From Granulicella aggregans (lineage in GTDB: Bacteria; Acidobacteriota; Terriglobia; Terriglobales; Acidobacteriaceae), in assembly GCF_014203275.1 (NCBI RefSeq), contig NZ_JACHIP010000008.1, positions 60,785 to 124,784 on the forward strand: a stretch of DNA of 64,000 bases, written 5' to 3'. The notes beneath the pieces are model-generated. The model was not told the origin of the DNA. It did not search any database and saw only the letters and a list, made by a program, of their open reading frames with translations. Both the position numbers and the translations under genes were made by a program. Positions 17,515 to 26,921 of this stretch are shown here, piece by piece; position 1 is the first letter of the stretch, and each line of letters starts with the position of its first letter.

Positions 17515-19086
17515 CTAGCCGATATAGAAGCTGACCCCCTGGGCAAGAGGAAGGTCGGTGCCGAAGTTGATGGTGTTGGTGGCTCGGCGCATGTACTGCT
17601 TCCAGGCGTCGGAGCCGGACTCACGCCCGCCGCCGGTTTCTTTTTCGCCGCCGAAAGCCCCGCCGATCTCCGCGCCGGAGGTGCCAATATTGACGTTGGC
17701 GATGCCGCAGTCGGAGCCGCGAGCGGAAAGGAAGAGCTCGGCCTCGCGGACGTTCAACGTGAAGATGGAGGACGAGAGGCCCTGGGGAACGTCGTTCTGG
17801 AGAGCGATAGCTTCATCGAGATCGCGGTACTTGAGGACGTAGAGGATGGGGGCGAAGGTCTCGTGCTTGACGGTATTGGTTTGGGTCGCGATTTCTACGA
17901 GGGCGGGGCGGACGTAGAAGGCTTCGGGCTGGTTCGTGATCTCGACTCGTTCGCCGCCGGTGATGATTGCTCCGTCTTCCTTTGCGGCGACCAGGGCTTG
18001 CTGCATCGCTGTGAAGGCGGCTTCGTCGATGAGCGGGCCGACGAGGGTGCCGGGGGTGCGGGGGTCGCCGATGACGACTGAGGAGTAGACGCGCTTGAGT
18101 TGCGGGATGAGGGTGTCGTAGACGCTTTCGTGAACGATGAGGCGGCGGAGTGTGGTGCAGCGCTGGCCTGCGGTACCCATGGCGGAGAATGCGACGGCGC
18201 GGAGGGTGAGGTCGAGGTCAGCGGAGGGGGCTACGATGGCGGCGTTGTTACCGCCTAACTCGAGGATGGACTTGGCGAAGCGGGCGGCCAGCTTCGGGCC
18301 GACGGCGCGCCCCATGCGGGTTGAGCCGGTCGCGGAGATGAGCGGGATGAGGGGGGAGTCGACGAGGAGTTCCCCGATCGGAGCACCGCCGATGAGCAGG
18401 GTCGAGAGGCCTTCGGGGATGGTGTGGCCGGTCGCGACGGTGAACTTCGCGGCGGCGCGCTCGAAGATGGCCTGAGTCGCCAAGGCGGTGAGCGGCGTCT
18501 TCTCGGAGGGCTTCCAGACGACGGAGTTGCCGCAGACGAGCGCGAGGGCGGCGTTCCAGCTCCAGACGGCGACGGGGAAGTTGAAGGCGGAGATGATGCC
18601 GACGACGCCGAGTGGATGCCAAGTCTCCATCATGCGGTGGTTGGCGCGCTCGGAGGGCAGCGTGAGGCCGGCGAGCTGGCGGGATAGGCCGGCGGCGAAG
18701 GTGCAGATGTCGACCATCTCCTGGACCTCACCGAAGCCTTCGGAGAGGAGCTTGCCGGACTCGATGGTTACTAGCCGACCTAGTGCCGGGAGCGCGAATC
18801 GGAGCTCTTCGCCGAGGATGCGGATGAGTTCGCCACGGCGCGGGGCAGGGACGTTGCGCCACTCCTTGGCGGCAGCGTGGGCGAGCCCGATTGCGACCGT
18901 CGCCTCGACGCTCGAAATTTGCGGGAGGTGGGCAAGGGTCTCGCCGGTGATAGGCGAGCGGGCGAGGAGGTCGCCGTGGGTGTAGGCGGATGCGGGCACG
19001 CCTAGCTCCGAGAGAAGAGCGTGGACTTCAGAAGAGAGTGGCGTCGATTCGGTTGCGGCTTGCGGCGTTTCAGCGAGTGCGGACAT
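17515..19086 (-). CDS. ALDH7-type aldehyde dehydrogenase (2-aminoadipate semialdehyde dehydrogenase-like)
   Basis: 523 aa NAD(P)-dependent aldehyde dehydrogenase. The catalytic E276 (LELGGNN) and C310 (GQRCTT) are present, with the cofactor motif WKPSEKTPLTA. The C-terminal block NIGTSGAEIGGAFGGEKE, followed by TGGGRESGSDAWKQYMRR, is characteristic of ALDH7 (antiquitin/AmaB) enzymes, which oxidise 2-aminoadipate 6-semialdehyde (piperideine-6-carboxylate) in lysine breakdown. A DUF1338 gene, a 2-hydroxyacid dehydrogenase and an omega-aminotransferase on the same strand within 12 kb support that role. Other semialdehydes remain possible substrates. Confidence 0.88.
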   Translation of the reverse strand: MSALAETPQAATESTPLSSEVHALLSELGVPASAYTHGDLLARSPITGETLAHLPQISSVEATVAIGLAHAAAKEWRNVPAPRRGELIRILGEELRFALPALGRLVTIESGKLLSEGFGEVQEMVDICTFAAGLSRQLAGLTLPSERANHRMMETWHPLGVVGIISAFNFPVAVWSWNAALALVCGNSVVWKPSEKTPLTALATQAIFERAAAKFTVATGHTIPEGLSTLLIGGAPIGELLVDSPLIPLISATGSTRMGRAVGPKLAARFAKSILELGGNNAAIVAPSADLDLTLRAVAFSAMGTAGQRCTTLRRLIVHESVYDTLIPQLKRVYSSVVIGDPRTPGTLVGPLIDEAAFTAMQQALVAAKEDGAIITGGERVEITNQPEAFYVRPALVEIATQTNTVKHETFAPILYVLKYRDLDEAIALQNDVPQGLSSSIFTLNVREAELFLSARGSDCGIANVNIGTSGAEIGGAFGGEKETGGGRESGSDAWKQYMRRATNTINFGTDLPLAQGVSFYIG

Positions 19087-19213
19087 AGTGAACTTAGTTT
19101 ATGCCTCATCCGTCTGTCATGAGGTAACCCGGCTGGCAGATTCGGGATCCGTGTCTGCGCACAACTCGGTTATGTAGCCGACATCTAACTTAAATGAATT
19201 TAGGAGAACGATC

Positions 19214-19657
19214 ATGTCTAGCTGGAAGCCTCTTGCTGTTCTAACCGCGGCGTTGCTAAGTGCTGGGTCTGTGGCTCCAGCGCAGATATCCATCGGTATT
19301 GGTGTTGAACCTGCTTGCCCGTATGGGTACTTTGACTACGCGCCGTACGATTGCGCCCCCTATGGCTACTACGGCCCGGACTGGTTTGTCGGCGGCAGAT
19401 TCTACGGAGCAGGGCCATGGTTTCACGGGCCGCGCGGCTTCTACGGCCACGTCGATAACCGCTATGATCCGCACAATGGCTACCACGGACCTATGCCGGA
19501 ACGTGGATCAGGAGCTTTCAATCACTTCCGCGGAAATGAGGCTAGGGATGGACAGGGACACGTCGGTCAGGCAGGACATGGGCCGGAAGGAGAGCATTCC
19601 GGCGGATTTGCTGGCGGCGGACGGCCCGGTGGCGGTCACCCTGGTGGGCATCGCTAA
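19214..19657 (+). CDS. Small secreted Gly/His/Tyr-rich protein, function unknown
   Basis: 147 aa with an AGGAGA ribosome-binding site just upstream and a signal peptide ending in SVAPAQ. The mature protein starts with two Cys in a Tyr/Pro-rich section (CPYGYFDYAPYDCAPYGYY) and ends in a His/Gly-rich tail (GRPGGGHPGGHR). Composition suggests an envelope or metal-binding role, but nothing identifies an activity. It has its own intrinsic terminator and no partner gene. Confidence 0.7.
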   Translation: MSSWKPLAVLTAALLSAGSVAPAQISIGIGVEPACPYGYFDYAPYDCAPYGYYGPDWFVGGRFYGAGPWFHGPRGFYGHVDNRYDPHNGYHGPMPERGSGAFNHFRGNEARDGQGHVGQAGHGPEGEHSGGFAGGGRPGGGHPGGHR

Positions 19658-19686
19658 GTAAGAACCGTGGAACAAATTGAAAACTG

Positions 19687-19716
19687 AAAAAGCCCGCTGA
19701 CTTTCGGCGGGCTTTT
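19687..19716 (+). terminator. Rho-independent terminator of the secreted-protein gene
   Basis: AAAAAGCCCGC, an 8-nt loop, and GCGGGCTTTTT: a strong GC stem followed by a T-run 30 bp after the stop codon. Confidence 0.9.
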
Positions 19717-19807
19717 TGCATTTGTGTTGTTGCCGATTTCTTCTGCTGTTTGCGAGTAAGTTCTGGCCTGAGAGCGGGAGAATGTTTCGGGGAGATGAAC
19801 TCCCTGG

Positions 19808-19836
19808 TGATCCTTTGCTGCGCTCAGAATGACGGC
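19808..19836. repeat. Short family A repeat core
   Basis: TGATCCTTTGCTGCGCTCAGAATGACGG, a truncated form of the core without the upstream block. Confidence 0.5.
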
Positions 19837-19866
19837 TTTCTTATTTTCCTCGCCAACTAAAGGCGA

Positions 19867-22104
19867 TCAGGAGACTTGGGCGGTCGTGAGGGCAGGGAGT
19901 TCTGTCGTTTGGGCGAGGTCCGCTTGAGGTTCGAACGATGGCGTTTCGCGATGGATCGGCAACGTGAACGAGAAGGTGCTGCCGTTGCCTAATTCGCCGG
20001 TGATCCAGATCTGGCCGCCCTGGCGTACGACCAGGTCGTGGGCGATGTGTAGGCCAAGGCCTAGGCCATTGCGGCCGGCACGGCTGGTATCGGACTGGGC
20101 GTTCTCGGAGTGCTCCGGGCCGGGAACCTGGTAGAGGTGCTCGAAGACGCGGGCGCGCTTTTCGGGAGGGATGCCGCGACCGGTGTCGGAGACCTGCACG
20201 AGGAGAAACCCGCCATCCGTTTGTGATGCTTTGACGCCGATAAGGCCGCCCTCGGGCGTGAACTTGACGGCGTTATCGAGCAGGATGATGAGGATCTGAA
20301 GGATGCGGGTGGGATCGGCGAGTGCCAGCGGCAGCGATTTTTCGCAGTTTGATCGGAGCGCGATCTGCTTGCTGGAAGCCGGGCCCTGGATGGTGTGGAG
20401 GGCGTCGGTGACGCACTCGGATAGCTGGATCGGCTTGAGGTCGATGCTGAGCTTGCCCTCGTTGGCCTGGGTGACGGTGAGCAGGTCCTCGATCATGGAC
20501 TGGAGCTGGTCGACGTTCTTGAGGACGATCTGGAGGTACTCCTGCTGCTGCGAGGTGGTGTTGCCGGCGAGGTCATCGGCAATGATCGAGGTAAAGGAGT
20601 AGATGGAGGTCAGAGGCGAGCGGAGCTCGTGGGAGACACGGGAGAGGAAGTCGTCCTTGAGCTTGAGTTCGACCTTGGCCATGCGGGTGGTCTCGTAGAA
20701 GAGGCGGCGCTGCTCGGTCACGTCGTGAAAGACGAGGACCGCGCCGAGGAGTTCGCCTTGTTCGCCGCGGATCGGCGCGGCGGAATCGTCGATGCCGAAG
20801 CGTGCGCCGTCGCGCGAGAGAAGGATGGTGTCGGGTGCGAGTTTGCCTGCCACGCCGGTGGCGATGCAGGTCATGATGGGGTTTTCGACAGGGCGGCGGG
20901 TGACGTAGTTGACGATGTTGAAGATGGAGGCGATGGGGCGGGCGAGTGCCTCTTCGCTGGTCCAGCCGGTCATGCGTTCCGCGACGGAGTTGAGCCAGAC
21001 GACGTTGCCCTGGGCGTCGGTGGTGATGACGCCGTCGCCGATGGAGTGGAGGGTGACGCGGAGGAGTTCGTTCTGCTGGGCGAGTTCAGCAGTGAGGCGA
21101 CGGGCCTCAGTGACGTCCCAGTTTGCGCCGATCATGCGAAGAGGTTTTCCATGTGCGTCGCGGGTCACCTGCCCAGCGGCACGGATATTGCGGATGCTGC
21201 CGTCGGGCCACAAGATGCGGAACTCGGTGTCGTAGTCGGTGTTGCCGGCGATGGCGTCCTGCATGGCGCTGATGACGCGCTCGTGATCTTCGGAGTGGAG
21301 GTGCTGACGCCAGTCGAGGGGATCGTACTGAATGTTTGCCGAGGCATCTGCACGATTGTCGGTTCGCTCGATGCCGTGAAGACGGTGCATCCAGCGGTCG
21401 CAGCGCAAAACGTTGTTCACAAGGTCCCATTCAAAGATGCCGATTCTTCCGCTGTCGGTGGCAAGAGTAAGACGTTCGTTGGCTTCGCTGAGAGCGACGC
21501 GCTCGGCGACGCGGGCGGTGACGTCTTGAAAGGTTCCGACGAGGCCAACGGCCTTGCCCTCCTTCATCTCCACGCCACCTACAGTGCGAACCCAGACGCG
21601 GCGTTTGTCAAAGCGGATGATGGACAGTTCGAGGTCCCAGCCCCGGCCGGTGCGGCATGCGGTCTCGACGGCGGCAGCGATGATGGGGCGCGAAGGTTCG
21701 TCGTAGAAGCTGAGGCCGGTCTCGAGTGTCGGGACGAAGTCCAGGGGAGCACCGTGGAGTTCGAACGTGTGAAGCGACCAGATCACTTCTCCGGTGATGA
21801 GGTCTACCTCCCATCCGCCGACGCCGGCGATGCGGCCGGTCTTATCGAGGAGTGCTTCTGCCTTGCCCGAAGGATGGGGTTGTGTGAGTTCAACCCAGGC
21901 GTGGCTCACACTGCGTGGCGTGCGCGTGAGCTTGAAGAGAAGGACTGCTGCGGCTGGGACGGAGATGACGGCGCAGAGAAGATTGAGTCCGTTGGTGTGA
22001 GGAGCGCCAATGAATCCAAAGAGAAGGCAGGTGGCGGCCGCGCCGGTTGCGGCGGAGGCTAGAGCGTGCCAGGGTTTGAAGGAGGCAGACGGGCTGGTCG
22101 GCAT
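19867..22104 (-). CDS. Membrane-anchored PAS-domain sensor histidine kinase
   Basis: 745 aa. Two hydrophobic segments lie at about residues 12-60, then three PAS/PAC regions (about 85-195, 205-335 and 345-465), each ending in a D-V-T motif such as GTFQDVTARV or LVFHDVTEQR. HisKA follows with RVSHELRSPLTS (phospho-acceptor His near 493), then the HATPase with LLDNAVKFTPEGG, VSDTGRGIPP and GLGLGLHIAHDLV. No receiver domain is fused. The response regulator 22108-22551 lies 3 bp upstream on the same strand, so the two are surely co-transcribed. The several PAS domains hint at redox or small-ligand sensing; the signal is unknown. Confidence 0.93.
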   Translation of the reverse strand: MPTSPSASFKPWHALASAATGAAATCLLFGFIGAPHTNGLNLLCAVISVPAAAVLLFKLTRTPRSVSHAWVELTQPHPSGKAEALLDKTGRIAGVGGWEVDLITGEVIWSLHTFELHGAPLDFVPTLETGLSFYDEPSRPIIAAAVETACRTGRGWDLELSIIRFDKRRVWVRTVGGVEMKEGKAVGLVGTFQDVTARVAERVALSEANERLTLATDSGRIGIFEWDLVNNVLRCDRWMHRLHGIERTDNRADASANIQYDPLDWRQHLHSEDHERVISAMQDAIAGNTDYDTEFRILWPDGSIRNIRAAGQVTRDAHGKPLRMIGANWDVTEARRLTAELAQQNELLRVTLHSIGDGVITTDAQGNVVWLNSVAERMTGWTSEEALARPIASIFNIVNYVTRRPVENPIMTCIATGVAGKLAPDTILLSRDGARFGIDDSAAPIRGEQGELLGAVLVFHDVTEQRRLFYETTRMAKVELKLKDDFLSRVSHELRSPLTSIYSFTSIIADDLAGNTTSQQQEYLQIVLKNVDQLQSMIEDLLTVTQANEGKLSIDLKPIQLSECVTDALHTIQGPASSKQIALRSNCEKSLPLALADPTRILQILIILLDNAVKFTPEGGLIGVKASQTDGGFLLVQVSDTGRGIPPEKRARVFEHLYQVPGPEHSENAQSDTSRAGRNGLGLGLHIAHDLVVRQGGQIWITGELGNGSTFSFTLPIHRETPSFEPQADLAQTTELPALTTAQVS

Positions 22105-22107
22105 GAG

Positions 22108-22551
22108 CTAGACGGTCGTCGTTTCGCGCTGGCCGAGGTCATAGATGGTAGCGGCGCGCTCGGAGTTGGGTACCGTGTTCGGGCCGAGAACCTTCTCAAT
22201 GGCTGCGAGGAGCTGCGAGTTCTTTACTGGCTTCTGGAGAAAGGCCTTTGCCTGGGCCAGGAGGACTCGTTCCTGGTTGGCGAGGCGATTTCGCCCGGAT
22301 ACAACAATGACGGGGATATGTGCGACAGCCTCCATGGAGTGTAGGCGTTCAAGCACAGTAAACCCATCGCCGGCCGGGAGGCCGAGGTCGAGGAGTATGA
22401 GGTTCGGCATGTGTTTGCGCGCTTCTGCAATGGCGGAGACGCCGTCGACGGCAACGCATACATCGTAGTTGTTGGCACGAAGCCTTACGGAAAGCGCGAG
22501 GCGCATCTCCGGGTCGTCATCGACGACGAGGATCTTCTTTTGTGGCAGCAT
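22108..22551 (-). CDS. Single-domain response regulator (CheY-like receiver)
   Basis: 147 aa from ATG 22551, chosen because GGAGG lies 7 nt upstream; an in-frame extension to 22617 lacks a signal. Acidic D11/D12, phospho-acceptor D55 in LILLDLGLP, the Ser of VVSG and K107 in LQKPVK form a complete receiver active site. No output domain is present, so it probably relays phosphate or acts by protein contact. It is the first gene of the unit with the histidine kinase. Confidence 0.9.
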   Translation of the reverse strand: MLPQKKILVVDDDPEMRLALSVRLRANNYDVCVAVDGVSAIAEARKHMPNLILLDLGLPAGDGFTVLERLHSMEAVAHIPVIVVSGRNRLANQERVLLAQAKAFLQKPVKNSQLLAAIEKVLGPNTVPNSERAATIYDLGQRETTTV

Positions 22552-22700
22552 TGCAAACCTCCGCGCTGGGGTGGGCTGGCGGCTCGATTGCGTGCGCGGC
22601 TGCCTGTCCAATCCCAAAGCTAGAGAGATGTACGAGGTTGGTACATCCCACTATTGAGGGCAGGATTATGCGGAGGTGTTATGGAACGCGCCGAGAACCA

Positions 22701-22729
22701 ATGCGCAGTCGCGAATCTTCACTGCGCAT
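22701..22729. repeat. Perfect 9-bp inverted repeat
   Basis: ATGCGCAGT and ACTGCGCAT around an 11-nt loop, between the response-regulator promoter region and the end of the next minus-strand gene. It could be an operator or a weak terminator; no T-run follows on either strand. Confidence 0.4.
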
Positions 22730-22773
22730 CGCGTCGAGCTAGAGGCAAATGCGAAGTCGAGATAAAGGAGTCA

Positions 22774-23799
22774 CTATGGGGCTTTCGTTGTCTTCGAGGT
22801 GAGGCGGCTCAGGAGGAACTCCTGGGCCATGGCATTGACGATGCGTCCAGCAGTCGTGGTGACGATGCCTGTCAGGACGGTGCTGGCATTGCGATCTGAC
22901 TGAGGAAGATAGGTGACAGAGAGCGCCCCCGATGCAAGATCACCGCCGACGCTGGAGTAGTTGGGCTGCCATTCGCCGTTGTCCCCCTTCGCGATGAAGG
23001 GCGCCTCGAGGGCGTGGTAGAAGCGGGACTTCTTCGTACCGGTGCCCTGGTAGAAGTACCGTGGGTCCTGATGCAGGATGGAGGGAAGAGCCGCTCCGCC
23101 GATGAGGATGCCGGAGACTCCGCCGGCATAGATGGCGCCGAAGCGTTGGCCGTAACCCTTCCATCCCTGCTGGTATGAGGGCGTGTCCGCGGCTTGGTTG
23201 ATGCCCGCGAGGAATGCAGTGCCCGCGATCGTCACAACGTCTGTCGAAGCACGGAAAGCGAGCTGAAACTTGAGCTTCGGCGTGAGTGGAACGAACTGCT
23301 TGTCGTAGACGACATAGAAGTTCGGGATGACACCAAGGATGCGCTGCTTCTCTTCGGAGTGGACCTGCTCGGTGGCGATCTCTTCCTGCGACTCGGCAGT
23401 GATGCTGGTCTCGACTGCAGCGACGATGAGTTTGAAGCCAGGTAGTTCGAGTTGCTGGCCTGGTGTTAGCGTGATCTCGGCCGAAGTAGCTGGCGCGAAT
23501 CCCTTTGCGCTGACGGTAATGCGATAAGGCACGGCAGGGCGAAGATTTTTGAGAAGAAATGCGCCGGAAGAGTCGGACGTGGCGGTCTGCTTCTGCTGCG
23601 AGCGTGGGCCGGACGCGACGATGGTGGCGCCAGGGATCAAGCCGCCGTCCACATCCGACACCTGGCCGGAGACGGTGGATGGTTGCGGCTCTGGCGCGGA
23701 GACGAGCAACGCCTGAGAACCCACAACAGCCTGAGCTGGACTATTGCCTACAGCAAAAAGAGAAAGAAGAAAAACAAGTACGAAAGGCCTGCAACGCAT
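22774..23799 (-). CDS. Secreted protein with carboxypeptidase-regulatory-like domain
   Basis: 341 aa with a signal peptide ending in NSPAQA. Residues about 40-120 form a CarboxypepD-regulatory-like beta-sandwich (STVSGQVSDVDGGLIPGATIVASG...GAFLLKNLRP). The rest (FVPLTPKLKFQLAFRASTD, DPRYFYQGTGTKKSRFYHAL) has Gly-rich hydrophobic stretches that may insert in the outer membrane. I recognise this two-part layout as a recurrent acidobacterial family without a known activity. It is transcribed towards the response-regulator operon, with 222 bp between. Confidence 0.7.
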   Translation of the reverse strand: MRCRPFVLVFLLSLFAVGNSPAQAVVGSQALLVSAPEPQPSTVSGQVSDVDGGLIPGATIVASGPRSQQKQTATSDSSGAFLLKNLRPAVPYRITVSAKGFAPATSAEITLTPGQQLELPGFKLIVAAVETSITAESQEEIATEQVHSEEKQRILGVIPNFYVVYDKQFVPLTPKLKFQLAFRASTDVVTIAGTAFLAGINQAADTPSYQQGWKGYGQRFGAIYAGGVSGILIGGAALPSILHQDPRYFYQGTGTKKSRFYHALEAPFIAKGDNGEWQPNYSSVGGDLASGALSVTYLPQSDRNASTVLTGIVTTTAGRIVNAMAQEFLLSRLTSKTTKAP

Positions 23800-23883
23800 A
23801 GGTGAATGGATTCCTATGAAAGAGACGCTCGCGAGGGGGTGAAAGGTTCAGAAAGTGGCGAGTTTTAACATTCAGATCTTGTG

Positions 23884-26835
23884 TTATGGCATCGCTTTTT
23901 TTGTAAGGAGCTCCGCTAAATGAAGCGGACGCGCGCTGGTGTTCTGCGTGATCTGTTCGCTACAACTGAATCCGTCGCTGACGATGAGCGTGTTGGTACT
24001 GGCATTTCGAACGGCAGGCAAGAGCACGCGATTGCCGAGTGTTTGCGAAACTTCATACTTATCTTTTTCGAAGCCGAAAGGCCCCGCCATGCCGCAGCAG
24101 CCGGAGTCGAGAAGTGTGACGTTTGCGCCAGTTGCTCGTAGGAGAGTCATCTCGTCGTCCATCGACATGGTGGCGCGATGGTGGCAGTGGCCGTGGACAA
24201 TGATGTTGCCATTGAGTTGCGGTGGTGTGTAGTGCGGCGCGTGTTTGATCAGGAACTCACTGAGTAACAACGTTTGCTCGCGGAGTTTTTTGGCGCGGGG
24301 ATCGTTGGGGAGGAGGTTGCAAAGTTCGTCGCGGAAGACAGAAGCACAGCTGGGCTCGAGGACGACGATGGGAGTTCCGGCTGCAAGCTGCGGGGCGAGG
24401 GCGTCGAGAACCCTGAGTAGATATTCCTTCGCGGTCTCGAGGAGGCCGAAGTCGTAAAGTGGGCGACCGCAGCAAAGATGCTTCGTGGGGAGTTGAACTT
24501 CGAAACCTGCTTCTTGCAGAACGCCATGAGCGGCTTGCATCGTGCTTGGGTGGAAGTAGTTGTTGAAGGTGTCGGCCCAGAGGAAGACGGATTTTGCGGT
24601 GGGACGGAGATGCAGATCGTCCACCTTCGGCGAAGGATGACCAGGATTCAGGGCTTCTTTGCTACGGGTGAAGGCTCTAGCGAACTTAGGCAGTGTCCGG
24701 TTGGGGTGGATGTGCAGTAGAGATTTTGCTAGGTGAGAGATGCCAGGGGTGGCGTTGATCGTATTGACGAGGGTAGGGAAGTAACTGGCGATGCGGGCCC
24801 ACACGTCGATGCGGCCGAAGGCGTAATGCGCGAGCGGGCGTGGGCGGCCTTCGTAGTGGTGTGCAAGGAACTCGGCCTTGTAAGTGGCCATGTCGACGGA
24901 GACGGGGCACTCGGACTTGCAGGCTTTGCAGGCGAGGCAGAGATCGAGGGACTCTTTGACTTGTTCGTTGCGCCACTGGTTGGGGAGAACTTCGCCTTGC
25001 ATCAACTCCCATAGAAGATGGGCGCGGCCTCGGGTGGAGTGGAGTTCCTCGCCGGTGGCCATGAAGCTGGGACACATGGTGCCGGCGTCGGTCTTGCGGC
25101 AGGCTCCTACGCCTACGCAGCGCAAGGCGGCGGAGGCGAGGCTGCCGTTGTCTTCGGCGAAGGCGAAGTGGGTTGCGGGCTTCCACGGGGCATAGTCGGC
25201 ACCGAGGCGGAGGTCTTCGTGGGGCTGGTGGGCGTCGATGAGCTTGTTGGGGTTGAGCTTGTTGTCGGGATCCCAGGCGCGCTTGAAGTCGCGGAAGGCA
25301 TGCATGAGTTCAGGGCCGAACATCTTGGGGAGCAGAGCGCCGCGGGCCTGACCGTCTCCGTGTTCACCCGATATCGAACCGCCGTGAGCCAGGGCGATGT
25401 CCGTGGCGCGGTCCATGAAGTCGCGGAACTTGAGGATTCCGGGGGCGGTTTCGAGATCGAAGTTGTGGCGCATATGGACGCAGCCCTGGCCGAAGTGGCC
25501 GTACATAGGGCTTTGATAGCCGAACTCGTTCATCAAGGCGTAGATGGCGCGGAGATAAGAGCCTAGCTGGACTGGATCGACGGCGGCATCTTCCCAGCCC
25601 TCCCAGCCCGTGCCTTTGCCGGGGACGAAGGCGGTTGCGCCAAGGGCGGACTCGCGGATGTGCCATACGCGTTTGGCCTCGGAGCTGGTGTAGATGCGCG
25701 GATTTACATTTGTAGCGAGCGTGGTTACAAATTGCGAGAAGGCATCCGCGAGAGCGTCAGAAGCGGTTTGCGTGTCGGCACCGAACTCGCAGAGGAGGAA
25801 ACCTTCGCCGGATGGGAGTAGTTCGAGCGATGAGAGAGATTTTTGTTTGCGGCGAAGGGCTTCGAGGAGCAGGCTGTCGACGCCTTCGAGGCCGATCAAT
25901 GGATGTGTGAGGAGTTGAGGGACGAAGTCGGCGGCGATGAAGATGTCTTGAAATCCAACCCCTACCAAGGTCCTAAATTGCGGGCTTCGGACTAGCTGCA
26001 AGGTTGCCGAGAGGATGATGGCGCAGGTGCCTTCGCTGCCAACGAGGGCGCGGGCTACGTTGAAATCGCCGCCGGGTAGGAGCTCGTCAAGGTTGAAGCC
26101 GGAGACGCGGCGCGGGATGCGCGGGAACTTCGTGAGGACGTGGTCGGCGTAGGTGTCGCGGATGCGTTTGAGTTCTGCGTAGATCTCGGCTTTACGTCCG
26201 CCTGCCGCGAGGATGGTGGCGAGTTCGGCTTCGGTGGTTGCGCCTACGGTGACGCGAGTGCCGTCGTAGAGAAGGAGATCGAGGGCGACGATGTTGTCGA
26301 CGGTCTTGCCGCCCATCAGCGCGTGGACGCCGCAGGAGTTGTTGCCGATCATGCCGCCGAGGGTGCAGCGGCTATGGGTGGCGGGATCGGGGGCGAAGGT
26401 GAGGTTGTGCAGCTCGGCTTTTTCGCGGACGCGGTCGAGGATGGCTCCGGGTTGCACTCGCAGTGTGTTGCTCGCGAGATCCACTTCGCCGATGGCGTTC
26501 ATGTACTTCGAGAAGTCTAGGATGACGGCCGCGTTGCAGGCTTGGCCGGCGAGCGAGGTGCCAGCTCCCCGGGTGAGGATGGGGGCGTTGTGTTTGCGGC
26601 AGAGGTCGACGGTGGCCATCACGTCCTGTTCGTCGCGGGGGATGACGAGGCCGATGGGGATGTGGCGGTAGTTGGACGCGTCGGTGGCGTAGAGGGCGCG
26701 GGAGGCGGCGTCGAAGCGGACTTCGCCACGGATGACAGAGGCTAGCTCTGAGGCAAGGGTGTCGACGCCGGGGAAGGTGTCGTGGGCGCGGGCGTGAGAG
26801 CTGGGGAGGATGGTGAAGGCGGATGCGGACATCAT
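23884..26835 (-). CDS. FAD-linked oxidase/Fe-S protein, probable D-2-hydroxyacid (2-hydroxyglutarate) dehydrogenase
   Basis: 983 aa fusion of three parts. An FAD-binding PCMH-type domain (about 55-235; ILTRGAGTSLAGQA, PATHSRCTLGGMIGNNSCG) is followed by an FAD-linked oxidase C-terminal domain with GHFGQGCVHMR and SGEHGDG. Two Cys clusters follow, CVGVGACRKTDAGTMCP (about 573-590) and CLACKACKSECP (about 632-643), for [4Fe-4S] centres. Two CCG motifs (LCCGRP near 787, SGCCGMAG near 910) close the protein. The same architecture occurs in YdiJ-type D-2-hydroxyglutarate or D-lactate dehydrogenases that pass electrons to a membrane acceptor. Location 87 bp after the DUF1338 gene points to 2-hydroxyglutarate. 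The substrate is inferred. Confidence 0.87.
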   Translation of the reverse strand: MMSASAFTILPSSHARAHDTFPGVDTLASELASVIRGEVRFDAASRALYATDASNYRHIPIGLVIPRDEQDVMATVDLCRKHNAPILTRGAGTSLAGQACNAAVILDFSKYMNAIGEVDLASNTLRVQPGAILDRVREKAELHNLTFAPDPATHSRCTLGGMIGNNSCGVHALMGGKTVDNIVALDLLLYDGTRVTVGATTEAELATILAAGGRKAEIYAELKRIRDTYADHVLTKFPRIPRRVSGFNLDELLPGGDFNVARALVGSEGTCAIILSATLQLVRSPQFRTLVGVGFQDIFIAADFVPQLLTHPLIGLEGVDSLLLEALRRKQKSLSSLELLPSGEGFLLCEFGADTQTASDALADAFSQFVTTLATNVNPRIYTSSEAKRVWHIRESALGATAFVPGKGTGWEGWEDAAVDPVQLGSYLRAIYALMNEFGYQSPMYGHFGQGCVHMRHNFDLETAPGILKFRDFMDRATDIALAHGGSISGEHGDGQARGALLPKMFGPELMHAFRDFKRAWDPDNKLNPNKLIDAHQPHEDLRLGADYAPWKPATHFAFAEDNGSLASAALRCVGVGACRKTDAGTMCPSFMATGEELHSTRGRAHLLWELMQGEVLPNQWRNEQVKESLDLCLACKACKSECPVSVDMATYKAEFLAHHYEGRPRPLAHYAFGRIDVWARIASYFPTLVNTINATPGISHLAKSLLHIHPNRTLPKFARAFTRSKEALNPGHPSPKVDDLHLRPTAKSVFLWADTFNNYFHPSTMQAAHGVLQEAGFEVQLPTKHLCCGRPLYDFGLLETAKEYLLRVLDALAPQLAAGTPIVVLEPSCASVFRDELCNLLPNDPRAKKLREQTLLLSEFLIKHAPHYTPPQLNGNIIVHGHCHHRATMSMDDEMTLLRATGANVTLLDSGCCGMAGPFGFEKDKYEVSQTLGNRVLLPAVRNASTNTLIVSDGFSCSEQITQNTSARPLHLAELLTKKAMP

Positions 26836-26859
26836 GTGCTCTCAGTGTAGCGACGAGCG

Positions 26860-26890
26860 CCCGTCATTGCGGCGATCCAGCAATGACGGG
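26860..26890. repeat. 11-bp inverted repeat between DUF1338 and FAD/Fe-S genes
   Basis: CCCGTCATTGC, a 9-nt loop and GCAATGACGGG. It could attenuate transcription between the two minus-strand genes; no T-run follows. Confidence 0.45.
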
Positions 26891-26921
26891 TACTCGGCCT
26901 GTCTAGTCATCAAGACAACCG

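Noticed and set aside
20629..22062. 477-codon plus-strand frame
   Set aside because: It is antisense to the histidine kinase, whose motifs are complete.
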